Shown here: piece by piece, positions 55,608-63,303 of the stretch
How the letters are laid out: the number at the start of each line of letters is the position of its first letter
How positions within the stretch are numbered: the first letter of the stretch is position 1
Source: Azoarcus sp. TTM-91
GTDB taxonomy: Bacteria; Pseudomonadota; Gammaproteobacteria; Burkholderiales; Rhodocyclaceae
Direction: 5' to 3'
Length of the DNA stretch: 64,000 bases
NCBI RefSeq assembly: GCF_012911025.1
Contig: NZ_WUEI01000017.1
Location: 1 to 64,000, forward strand
Position numbers and translations under genes: made by a program
The notes under the pieces: generated by a model
Databases searched by the model: none
What the model was told of the DNA's origin: nothing
The model's input: the letters and a program-made list of their open reading frames with translations, nothing else

Positions 55608-57623
55608 GTGAGCGTCCGTATTTCCTTTTCTCCTCGCCAGCCAAGGTCCCTGGCCATGCTGGCGTGCGGCCTGTTCACCCTGCCGGCGCTGGCCGCCGAC
55701 GACCAGACCCTGGACACGGTGGTGGTGACCGCCTCGTCTACCGAGCAGACCCTGCGCGACGCCCCGGCCAGCATCAGCGTGATCACCAGCGAGGAGATCG
55801 CGAAGCGGCCGGTGCAGGAACTGGCAGAGTTGCTGGGCACGGTTGAGGGCGTGACGCTGACGCGCAACGGCAACCAGGTGCCGGGCGTGCAGATCCGTGG
55901 CCTGGGTCAGGCCTACACGCTGATGTTGATAGACGGCAAGCGGGTCAATTCCAGCAATGCGGTATTCCGCGGCAATGACTACGACACTGGTTGGGTACCT
56001 GCCGCCGAGATCGAGCGCATCGAAGTCGTCCGTGGGCCGATGTCTTCCCTCTATGGATCGGATGCCATCGGCGGTGTGGTGAACATCATCACCCGCAAGA
56101 TCGGCAAGACCTGGCGTGGTTCGGTGAAGGCGGACGCGGTTGTTCAGGAGGACGCGGACGCCGGCAACGCCTTCATCACCAGCGCGAGCGTCAGCGGCCC
56201 GCTGATCGCCGATGTACTCGGGTTACGGCTGTCCGGGGGCTACGACAAGCGAGAGGCGGATGACAGCAATATCAATGATCCCGGGATCAACGGTACCCAG
56301 TCGGGTTTCCCCAAGGTTGAAAACCGCCAGTTCAGCGGTGCGCTCAACTGGCGGCCGGCGGACGGCCACGAGGTAGGGCTGAGCTATGACCGCAACCGCC
56401 GCAACCATGATGGCTTCATCCTCGAGCGCGAAGCCAGTTCCTTGAGCCACAGCGGCCGCTACGGTTTCGGTACGTCGGACATTACTTTCAACTACGACGA
56501 GACCCGCAACCAGACTGGTACGGTGAGCGGGCAGAAGAACCCGAACAAGGCCACCAGCCTCAGCCTGGATGGAAAACTGGTGCTGCCCTGGGAGGCGGCA
56601 AATCAACTGCTGACCCTGGGGGGCGAGTTGCGTCGCGAAAAACTGCGCGATCGCGCCAATCTCGCCGGCCTGCCGGGTACCGCCGGCTATGGCGCCAATC
56701 CTGAAGCGGAGGTGGCCCAGTACGCGCTGTTCATCGAGGATGAATTCACCCTGCGCGACGATCTCAAGCTGACGCTGGGTAACCGCTTCGACCATCATGA
56801 GAACTTCGGTGGACATAACAGCCCGCGCGCCTATGTGGTCTATCACGCCACCGAGTCGGTGAGCTTCAAGGCTGGCTGGGCGCGCGCTTTCCGCGCGCCC
56901 ACGCTGCTGCAGGGCAGCCCGAACTGGGGCTCGGTCTCTTGCGGCAGCGCGGTCACCGGCTGCTACATCATCGGCAGCGAGGACATCAAGCCGGAAACCA
57001 GCACCAGCAAGGAACTGGGCGTGCAGTTCGATTTCGGCAAGGTGGGCGGCGGAGTCACGCTGTTCCACAACAAGATCAAGGACATGATCGACATCACCAG
57101 CCGTACGTCCAACGTCGCCCTGGCGCCGACCTATGCCAACTTCGTCGGTTACCTGCCCGACGGCCGGCCGATCTTCGCTTACCAGAACATCGCAAGCGTG
57201 ACGACCAAAGGCGTGGAGACCAGCTTCCGTGCCGAGCTGTCGCCGCAGTGGGCCATGCGGGCGAACTACACCTATACCGACGCCAAGAACACCAGCGGCG
57301 CGCGCGACATCCCCATGATCTATCGCCCGCGGCACTCGGCCAATCTGGGCGCGGACTGGAAGCCGGACGACAACTGGTCGCTCAATGCCACCGCACGCTA
57401 CTCCGGCAGCCAGTACATCAGCGTCTCCAGCGACGGCCAGAACAGGGTGAAGAAATCCGCCTATGGCGTGGTGGATCTCAGCGCTGCCTACCGCATCAAC
57501 AAGATGCTCACCGTCCGCGCCGGGGTGCTGAACCTGGGTGACGAAGGCGAGAACCGCGACGTCTCCACTGACTTCAACGAGGAAGGCCGGCGCTATTTCG
57601 TGTCGCTGGCGGCGGATTTCTGA
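55608..57623 (+). CDS. TonB-dependent receptor (CirA/FepA-like, iron-siderophore)
   Basis: The 671-residue receptor has a signal peptide (to LPALAA), TonB box TLDTVVVTAS, plug signatures VQIRGLGQAYTLMLIDGKRVN and ERIEVVRGPMSSLYGSDAIGGVVNIITRK, and a barrel ending YFVSLAADF with terminal Phe. The plug matches catecholate-type (CirA, FepA, IrgA) receptors. A GTG at 55608 with GGAG six bases upstream is preferred; a GTG at 55596 is also in frame. An AraC-type regulator is divergent, and a Fur box is in the shared region. No STN domain is present. Confidence 0.9.
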   Translation: MSVRISFSPRQPRSLAMLACGLFTLPALAADDQTLDTVVVTASSTEQTLRDAPASISVITSEEIAKRPVQELAELLGTVEGVTLTRNGNQVPGVQIRGLGQAYTLMLIDGKRVNSSNAVFRGNDYDTGWVPAAEIERIEVVRGPMSSLYGSDAIGGVVNIITRKIGKTWRGSVKADAVVQEDADAGNAFITSASVSGPLIADVLGLRLSGGYDKREADDSNINDPGINGTQSGFPKVENRQFSGALNWRPADGHEVGLSYDRNRRNHDGFILEREASSLSHSGRYGFGTSDITFNYDETRNQTGTVSGQKNPNKATSLSLDGKLVLPWEAANQLLTLGGELRREKLRDRANLAGLPGTAGYGANPEAEVAQYALFIEDEFTLRDDLKLTLGNRFDHHENFGGHNSPRAYVVYHATESVSFKAGWARAFRAPTLLQGSPNWGSVSCGSAVTGCYIIGSEDIKPETSTSKELGVQFDFGKVGGGVTLFHNKIKDMIDITSRTSNVALAPTYANFVGYLPDGRPIFAYQNIASVTTKGVETSFRAELSPQWAMRANYTYTDAKNTSGARDIPMIYRPRHSANLGADWKPDDNWSLNATARYSGSQYISVSSDGQNRVKKSAYGVVDLSAAYRINKMLTVRAGVLNLGDEGENRDVSTDFNEEGRRYFVSLAADF

Positions 57624-57963
57624 CCCGCGGTTTCACGGCTTGGCGAACTCGGCAGGCGCGCCCCGGTCGACACCAGGCCGGGGCGTTGCCGTTCATGGAG
57701 GAGACCTTGCGGGCGAGCTGACAGCCCGCTTCGCATACCGTGATCGCATGCGCCGGCCGGGGAGGGGAGGGCGGACAGCCCGGGAAAAGGGACGGCGTCA
57801 TTGCCCGGTCCCGGCGCTCCGGGCACAATGGCGGAATTCCTATTTTTCTAAGCCGGAAGATAGAGATGCACGCACACTCCGTACTTCCGGAACCCCGACA
57901 GCTGGAGACTAGCCGGGCCAATTCTGGCGATGCTTGTTTGTTGTTTGATCACGGGAGATACCG
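57624..57963. other. Receptor / azurin intergenic region
   Basis: The 340-bp gap contains one weak hairpin after the receptor (57659-57666 with 57678-57685, 8-bp stem CGCCCCGG, loop 11, no T run), which may terminate the receptor transcript. Nothing else recognisable is seen; the azurin promoter should lie toward the right end. Confidence 0.45.
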
Positions 57964-58416
57964 ATGAAAATGAAGGTGAAGGGAATTGTTGCTGCCGCCA
58001 TCCTCTCCGCTGCCGCAGTGCCGGCGTGGGCCGCGACGTGCGAAGCCACGGTGGAAGGCAACGACGCCATGCAGTTCAACGTCAAGGAAATCACCGTAGA
58101 CAAGAGCTGCAAGAAGTTCACCGTGCACCTGAAGCACACCGGCAAGCTCGCCAAGGCGGCGATGGGCCACAACCTCGTCATCGCCAAGACTGCCGACCTG
58201 CAGGGCATTGCCACCGATGGTGCTGCTGCCGGCCCGGCCAAGGACTACGTCAAGGATGGCGACGCCCGCGTCATCGCCCACACCAAGCTGATCGGCGGTG
58301 GCGAAAGCGACTCCGTCAGCTTCGATGTGTCGGCGCTGAAGGCCGGTGAGTCCTACAGCTACTTCTGCTCCTTCCCTGGCCATTGGGCCATCATGAAGGG
58401 CGCGATCAAGTTCTGA
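57964..58416 (+). CDS. azu: Azurin
   Basis: Azurin is a periplasmic blue-copper electron carrier. The 150-residue precursor has a signal peptide (to PAWA); the mature 127-residue chain aligns without gaps to Pseudomonas azurin numbering. Copper ligands are His46 (MGHNLVI), Cys112, His117 and Met121 ([14 protein letters not shown]), and the structural disulfide Cys3-Cys26 is present. GGGAGA lies five bases before the ATG. It is a single-gene unit; electron donors and acceptors are not in the window. Confidence 0.97.
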   Translation: MKMKVKGIVAAAILSAAAVPAWAATCEATVEGNDAMQFNVKEITVDKSCKKFTVHLKHTGKLAKAAMGHNLVIAKTADLQGIATDGAAAGPAKDYVKDGDARVIAHTKLIGGGESDSVSFDVSALKAGESYSYFCSFPGHWAIMKGAIKF

Positions 58417-58577
58417 TCGTTTCCGGGCGCGGCCGCCAGCGGTCGTGCCCACCCGTTCCGGCGTGCCGGCATGGCGCGCCGGATACGGCGGCGCCCGGAC
58501 TCTGCGGCATGCTCCCCGGATGAGCGCTGCGTGGGTCTAAGACGCTCACGTTCCGTTTCCTGTCCGGAGGTGTGTGA

Positions 58578-59717
58578 ATGCGCTTCAAGCGTCTTGCGAC
58601 CGTCGCGGCTGCCTGTGTGGCGAGCCTGTGCGGTGCGCTGGGAATGGTGGCGACGGCCCAGGCCGAGCCCCCCATCAAGATCGGCCAATCGGTCGTGCTG
58701 AGCGGTCCGCAGGCAGCGAACGGATTGCTTTACTCCCAAGGCATCAAGGTTCATCTCGACGCGATCAATGCCGCCGGCGGTGTGGGCGGGCGAAAGATCG
58801 AACTCATCACCCTGGACGACGGCTACGATCCTGCCCGCTGCAAGGCCAACACCAAGCAGCTGCTCGAGCAGGACAAAGTCATCGCCCTTTTCGGTTATAC
58901 CGGCTCGCCTGCCATCATGGCCTGCGCGCCGATGGCGGAGGCGGCCAAAGTGCCGATGATTTCGCCGGTCAGCGGCACGCCGGAGCTGCAGGAGCACGCC
59001 GGCCGCTACCTCTTCTTCACCCGCGCCAGTTTCCGTGACGAACTGCGGGCAATGATCGACTACCTCACCACCACCGGCATCACCTCCTACGGCGTGACGC
59101 TGCAGGACGACTCTTTCGGCCATTCGGCGCTGAAGATCGTTGAGGAGCTGCTGGCCGAGCGCAAGTTGCCGCCGCCGGTTTCCGCACCGGTGGCACAGCA
59201 GACCTACGAGGCCGGCGCCAGCGCCGCGGCCATCTCCAAGGTGGCGCCGCAGGCGGTGATCCTTGCCACTGGCGGCAAGGCCTCGGTCAATTTCATCCGC
59301 GATTACCTCAAGACCGGCAAGCGCGCCCAGTTCCTCGGCCTCTCGGTGGTCAGCAGCAACCAGCTGGTGCAGGAACTCGGCAAGGACGCCGACGGCATCA
59401 TCGTCACCCAGGTGGTGCCGTCCCCGTGGGCCAAGAAGACGCAGATCGTGCGCGACTTCTACCGCGAGCTCGGCGAGCGCAAGGACGTGGAGATCAACTA
59501 CTTCACGCTGGAGGGCTACATCGCTGCCCGCGTGCTGGTGGAGGCGGTGCGCCGCGCCGGGCCGGAAGTGAGCCCGGAGCGGCTGGTGCAGGCGCTGGAG
59601 AGCATGCGCAAGCTGAATCTCGGCGGCTACGAGGTGAATTTCGGGCCCGGCGTGCGTGCCGGCTCCAGCTATGTGGACCTCTCGATGGTGCGTTCCGACG
59701 GCCGCTACGTGCAGTAG
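58578..59717 (+). CDS. ABC transporter substrate-binding protein (branched-chain amino-acid type)
   Basis: The 379-residue periplasmic binding protein has a signal peptide (to AQA) and then EPPIKIGQSVVLSGPQAANGLLYSQGIKVHLDAINAAGGVGGRKIELI, the LivK/Peripla_BP_6 opening; YTGSPAIMACAPMAEAAKVPMISPVSGTPEL is the second family block. Such proteins bind leucine-type or aromatic/urea-like ligands; the ligand is unknown here. GGAGGTG precedes the ATG. No permease or ATPase gene is adjacent, so it is an orphan that works with a transporter encoded elsewhere or as a sensor component. Confidence 0.9.
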   Translation: MRFKRLATVAAACVASLCGALGMVATAQAEPPIKIGQSVVLSGPQAANGLLYSQGIKVHLDAINAAGGVGGRKIELITLDDGYDPARCKANTKQLLEQDKVIALFGYTGSPAIMACAPMAEAAKVPMISPVSGTPELQEHAGRYLFFTRASFRDELRAMIDYLTTTGITSYGVTLQDDSFGHSALKIVEELLAERKLPPPVSAPVAQQTYEAGASAAAISKVAPQAVILATGGKASVNFIRDYLKTGKRAQFLGLSVVSSNQLVQELGKDADGIIVTQVVPSPWAKKTQIVRDFYRELGERKDVEINYFTLEGYIAARVLVEAVRRAGPEVSPERLVQALESMRKLNLGGYEVNFGPGVRAGSSYVDLSMVRSDGRYVQ

Positions 59718-59737
59718 CCCCTCCACTGGCTTTCGCC

Positions 59738-59776
59738 GAGGGGCGGTTTCCCGACAGGGGGCCGCCCCTCGCTGTT
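59738..59776 (+). terminator. Probable terminator after the binding-protein gene
   Basis: A perfect 9-bp stem GAGGGGCGG / CCGCCCCTC (59738-59746 with 59762-59770) with a 15-base loop is followed by GCTGTTT. The loop is long and the T run short, so it may be a weak terminator. Confidence 0.5.
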
Positions 59777-59878
59777 TCGTGTGCTTGCATTCAGGCCTGG
59801 AATTGAAGCGGATAATCCCGCTTGCATTGCCGTTCGGCATGCCCGGTGCGATACGAAACCAATTCCAGGAGGAAGACC

Positions 59879-60586
59879 ATGCAAGCTGCCATTCCTTTGC
59901 GCCCGCTCATCCGGCGCAGTCTGCTTGCCGCGCTGTTCGCCGGCTCGATGCCGGCCGTGGCGCTGGCCCAGTTCTCGCTGCCGCCCTTGCCCTATGCGCC
60001 CAGCGCGCTGGAGCCGCATGTGGATACCGCCACCATGGAGATCCACCACGGCCGCCATCACAAGGCTTATGTGGACAACCTGAACGCCCAGGCCAAGAAC
60101 ATCCCGGAGTTGGCCGGCATGTCGCTGGAGGCCATCCAGGGGCAGATCTCCAAGTATCCGGCGGCGGTGCGCAACAACGGTGGCGGCCACTACAACCATG
60201 ACTTCTTCTGGACCATCATGGCGCCGGCCGACCAGGCTGGCCAGCCCAGCGCGGCGCTGGAAAGCGCCATCGCCCGTGACTTCGGTTCGCTGGACGAGAT
60301 GAAGAAACGCTTCAACGAAGCCGCGCTGACCCGCTTCGGCTCCGGCTGGGCATGGCTGGTGGTGACGCCGGAGAAGAAGCTGGCGATCACCTCCACGCCC
60401 AACCAGGACAACCCGCTGATGGATCTGCCGGACATCCAGCGCGGCACGCCGGTGCTGGGCCTGGACGTGTGGGAGCACGCCTACTACCTCAAGTACCAGA
60501 ACAAGCGGGCGGACTACGCCACCAACTGGTGGAACGTGGTGAACTGGAAGGAAGTGAGCCGCCGTTACGATGCGGCGCTGAAGTAA
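59879..60586 (+). CDS. sodA: Exported Fe/Mn superoxide dismutase
   Basis: The 235-residue enzyme dismutes superoxide. A signal sequence (RRSLLAALFAGSMPAVALAQ) places it in the periplasm, unlike most Fe/Mn-SODs. Metal ligands are His in LEPHVDTATMEIHHGRHH, His in NNGGGHYNHDFFW, and Asp and His in LDVWEHAYYLKY. The GGGHYNHDFFW block and Gln in TSTPNQDNPLMD favour manganese or a cambialistic enzyme over iron. AGGAGG lies before the ATG at 59879; an upstream in-frame start at 59822 would precede a non-signal extension. The gene ends at a strong terminator. Confidence 0.92.
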   Translation: MQAAIPLRPLIRRSLLAALFAGSMPAVALAQFSLPPLPYAPSALEPHVDTATMEIHHGRHHKAYVDNLNAQAKNIPELAGMSLEAIQGQISKYPAAVRNNGGGHYNHDFFWTIMAPADQAGQPSAALESAIARDFGSLDEMKKRFNEAALTRFGSGWAWLVVTPEKKLAITSTPNQDNPLMDLPDIQRGTPVLGLDVWEHAYYLKYQNKRADYATNWWNVVNWKEVSRRYDAALK

Positions 60587-60934
60587 GCAGACAAGCAATA
60601 AGCGCTGGGCGAAACGCGCTGCCGCCGGGGGAGAAGCCCGGCGGCAGCGCGTTTCTTTTTGTCCTCGCGGTTGCGCGTTCCGGCTGCGGCGGCGATCCGC
60701 GTTTCCGGAGTCCGCGGTAGGTTCGGGTCCGTGTGCGTCCGAGGAACCGGTTGCTCCGCCGGCTCCAAGGCCGATGCAAACGAAGAGGCGCGGTTTGCGC
60801 TCCGTACCGCGGAGCCGCGCATGTCGCGCCGGATTGTGGCAAAGCCGCCAGTCTGCGCGTTTCCGGGAAGCAAGTCCCTGATTCCATTGCGTGGCACCCG
60901 CTTTGCTTGTCCCCCGTATCGCAACGAGGTGGAC
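60587..60934. other. SOD / Fe-S protein intergenic region
   Basis: The 348-bp gap contains the SOD terminator (60611-60661). The remaining 270 bp are open in the frame of the downstream gene but encode no recognisable domain, so they are treated as leader DNA. No promoter was identified with confidence. Confidence 0.5.
60611..60661 (+). terminator. Rho-independent terminator of the superoxide dismutase gene
   Basis: A perfect 19-bp GC-rich stem (60611-60629 with 60637-60655, seven-base loop) is followed by a run of six T. Confidence 0.95.
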
Positions 60935-62293
60935 ATGGAACATCGACTGGACTGGTCATCCTATGAAACCGCCGGCCAGGGCGACGCCTATGCCGGCATT
61001 CCGGCGACCGGCGGCGACTTCGCCAAGGCGGTGGCGGTCTGCATCAACGACCGCGCCTGCCAGACCAAACCCAAGGGCGTCATGTGCCCCAGCTTCCGCG
61101 CCACCGACGATCCGGCCCATTCGCCCGGCGGCCGCGTCAAGGTGCTTAAGGACGCGCTGAATGGCGAACTCGGGGAACAGCCTTTTGTTCATCCCGCAGT
61201 GCTGGACGCCCTGGAGCTCTGCGTTGGCTGCAAGGGCTGCAAGCGCGAGTGCGCCAACCAGGTGGACATGGCTGCGATCAAGATCGAGGTGCTGGCCCAG
61301 CGCAATGCGATCACCGGCGTGCCGCGCCGCGACCGCCTGTTCGGCACCCTGCCGCGCCTGCTGGCGCAGCTGCCCTGGCTGGGCGGGCTGGTGCGCTGGC
61401 GCAACCGCTCGCCATGGCTGGCGAAGCTGGGCGAGCGCTGGCTGGGCGTGGCCGCCACGCGTCAGCTGCCAGAGCCGGCGGCGCGGGCCTACGCGGCCCC
61501 CGCGGCCAGGCTGGAAGAAAGCTCGCCGCTGTACCCAGCGGACGAGCGTGCGGTGATCCTGTTCGTCGACACCTTCGCCCGCCACTTCGAGCCGGAAGTG
61601 GCTGAGGCCGCGCATGCGGTGCTCACCGCCGCCGGCTACCGTGTCGAGGTGCTGGCGCCAGCGGCGGACGATGCCGAGGGCGGGCGGCCGCTGTGCTGCG
61701 GCCGTACCCTGCTGTCGCTGGGGCAGGTTGAAGCGGCACGCACCGAGGCCCGCCGCATGCAGGCGGCGCTGAGGCCGGCGCTGGCGCGCGGCCTGCCCAT
61801 CGTCGGCCTGGAGCCGTCCTGCATCCTGTCGCTGCGCGACGATCACCTGAAGCTCGGTCTCGGGCCGGAGGCAGAAACGCTGGCGAAGCAGGTCTACCTG
61901 TTCGAGGAGTTCATCGCCCGCGAACATGACCGCAAACGGATGACGCTGGCGCTGAAGCCGCTGCCCGCCGGCACCACGCTGGTCCACGGCCACTGCCACC
62001 AGAAGGCGGTGGGGGCGATGAAGTCGCTGCGCAAGGTGCTGCGCCTGATCCCGGAATTCCAGTTCGAGTTCGTCGAGGCCAGCTGCTGCGGCATGGCCGG
62101 CAATTTCGGCCTGGAAGTGGAGCACGCCGGAATCTCCCGGCGCATGGCCGAAATGGACCTGCTGCCGGCCTTGCGTGCCGCGCCGGAAGCGCCCATTCTG
62201 GCAAACGGGTTTTCCTGTAGACACCAGATCCGCGAGGGCGTGGCGCGCGAGCCGGTGCATGTCGCCGTGCTGCTGCGCCAGGCGCTCGCCTGA
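60935..62293 (+). CDS. (Fe-S)-binding protein, C-terminal half of a D-2-hydroxyglutarate-dehydrogenase-like enzyme
   Basis: The 452-residue protein has two ferredoxin-type clusters: C36-x5-C42-x8-C51-Pro and C96-x2-C99-x2-C102-x3-C106 (CVGCKGCKRECANQVDM). Two CCG domains follow, with CCGRTLLSLGQ near residue 255 and HGHCHQKAVG plus SCCGMAGNFGLE near 355 and 390. This order equals the C-terminal half of YdiJ-type FAD/Fe-S D-2-hydroxyacid dehydrogenases, but the N-terminal FAD domain is absent here. It may act with a separate FAD subunit encoded elsewhere or be an electron-transfer protein like GlpC/LutA. GAGGTGG precedes the ATG at 60935. The gene at 62310 follows after 16 bp. Confidence 0.85.
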   Translation: MEHRLDWSSYETAGQGDAYAGIPATGGDFAKAVAVCINDRACQTKPKGVMCPSFRATDDPAHSPGGRVKVLKDALNGELGEQPFVHPAVLDALELCVGCKGCKRECANQVDMAAIKIEVLAQRNAITGVPRRDRLFGTLPRLLAQLPWLGGLVRWRNRSPWLAKLGERWLGVAATRQLPEPAARAYAAPAARLEESSPLYPADERAVILFVDTFARHFEPEVAEAAHAVLTAAGYRVEVLAPAADDAEGGRPLCCGRTLLSLGQVEAARTEARRMQAALRPALARGLPIVGLEPSCILSLRDDHLKLGLGPEAETLAKQVYLFEEFIAREHDRKRMTLALKPLPAGTTLVHGHCHQKAVGAMKSLRKVLRLIPEFQFEFVEASCCGMAGNFGLEVEHAGISRRMAEMDLLPALRAAPEAPILANGFSCRHQIREGVAREPVHVAVLLRQALA

Positions 62294-62309
62294 CATCCAG
62301 GGAGCAAGC

Positions 62310-62705
62310 TTGACCGACGATATTCCAGACTCATCGACGCTGGGCGCCGCGCTGTGGCGCGCCGGCCTGCTGGGCAATCTGCATGATGCGGCGGTCGCCA
62401 TCGGCCTGTGCATCCAGGGCTGGGAGCCGGAAGCCTTCTTCGCTTCCCACATGGCCCGCCGCAAGGCCATGCAGTGCCTGCGTACCGTGGTGACGAGTGC
62501 CATCGACTTGCCGGTGGAGGTGAAGAACGCGATGCCGCGCATCGACTGGGAAGCCATCGAGGCGCTGAAGCCGCACCTGCGCATCCGCCGCGAGGAGGAC
62601 AGGGAGCAGGTGTGGGAAGCGCTGCAGCACCAGGTGCCGGCCATGCTCGGAGAGCTGATCCGCTACCGCCGGCAACTACCGCAACTGTTCGCCTTCGACG
62701 CCTGA
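62310..62705 (+). CDS. Small HepT/DUF86-like protein lacking the usual RNase motif
   Basis: The 131-residue protein is mostly helical. Its middle (WEPEAFFASHMARRKAMQCLRTV...LPVEVKNAMPRIDWEAIEALKPHL) is laid out like HepT-family proteins, in which a similar Pro-x-Ile-x-Trp segment is followed by the catalytic R-x4-6-H motif. Here that position reads LKPHLRIRREEDRE, so the active-site pattern is missing. HepT proteins pair with a MntA nucleotidyltransferase, and none is adjacent. The match is by eye and modest. The TTG start at 62310 has AGGGAG about five bases upstream. It is probably co-transcribed with the Fe-S protein, 16 bp before it. Confidence 0.55.
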   Translation: MTDDIPDSSTLGAALWRAGLLGNLHDAAVAIGLCIQGWEPEAFFASHMARRKAMQCLRTVVTSAIDLPVEVKNAMPRIDWEAIEALKPHLRIRREEDREQVWEALQHQVPAMLGELIRYRRQLPQLFAFDA

Positions 62706-63303
62706 ACTTTCGTCGCCTGCGGGCGGGGTGGCGTGCGGTAGCGGAAGGCGGCAGTCATCCGCGTTCCTGGGCGTCGCCCGCCGTCGCGGCGGCTCGTCGC
62801 CGGCAATCGGGGGGCCTGCCTTGCGGGGCGAATCCTCCGGCTGAAGGAGGGCAGGGCTGCCGAAGCCTGCGCTCCACCGGGTGTGCGTCCTTGCGGGGTG
62901 TGGAACGGCCCTGATACCGGTCATGGACCCCTAGGCCAGGCGAGAGCGGGGCTTCGCCATGCCCGCGTTGAAGGGATTGCACGACACGCACCTCGGCGAG
63001 CCTGCTCGCCCGCCTGTCGAAGGTTGCGCCCGGCGGTAATCGTGCCTGCCCGCCGTAGTGGCCGCAGCCCGGTCCGGCCTTCTCGGCGGCCCGCTGGCGC
63101 CCGGCGCTGGCCGGTCTCTTGCAATGGCTCCTTGCGCAGGCGTTTGCCCCTTTCACCCGCTGCGCGCGCCTGTCTCCAGGGGCTTGCTTTCTTCTGCCGT
63201 AGTTCACAACATACGCAAAACGAACGTCTTTCAAGTGCTTGACCAGGCGAATTAAAGCGAATCGGGTCACCTTTTTTTGCGAATTTTGTGAATGGTGTTG
63301 CGT
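62706..63303. other. Gene-free region before the XRE regulator
   Basis: This 598-bp stretch is GC-rich from 62706 to about 63180 with no recognisable protein on either strand. From about 63200 it turns AT-rich and holds repeated TTTGYGAA-like words (63275 and 63284 areas) and a 9-bp inverted pair, CATACGCAA at 63210-63218 and TTGCGTATG at 63298-63306. It may be the regulatory region of the gene at 63304. Confidence 0.45.

Noticed and set aside
62706..63200. A decayed gene or mobile-element remnant in the large gap
   Set aside because: No frame on either strand resembles a known transposase, integrase or enzyme, and no terminal repeats were seen.
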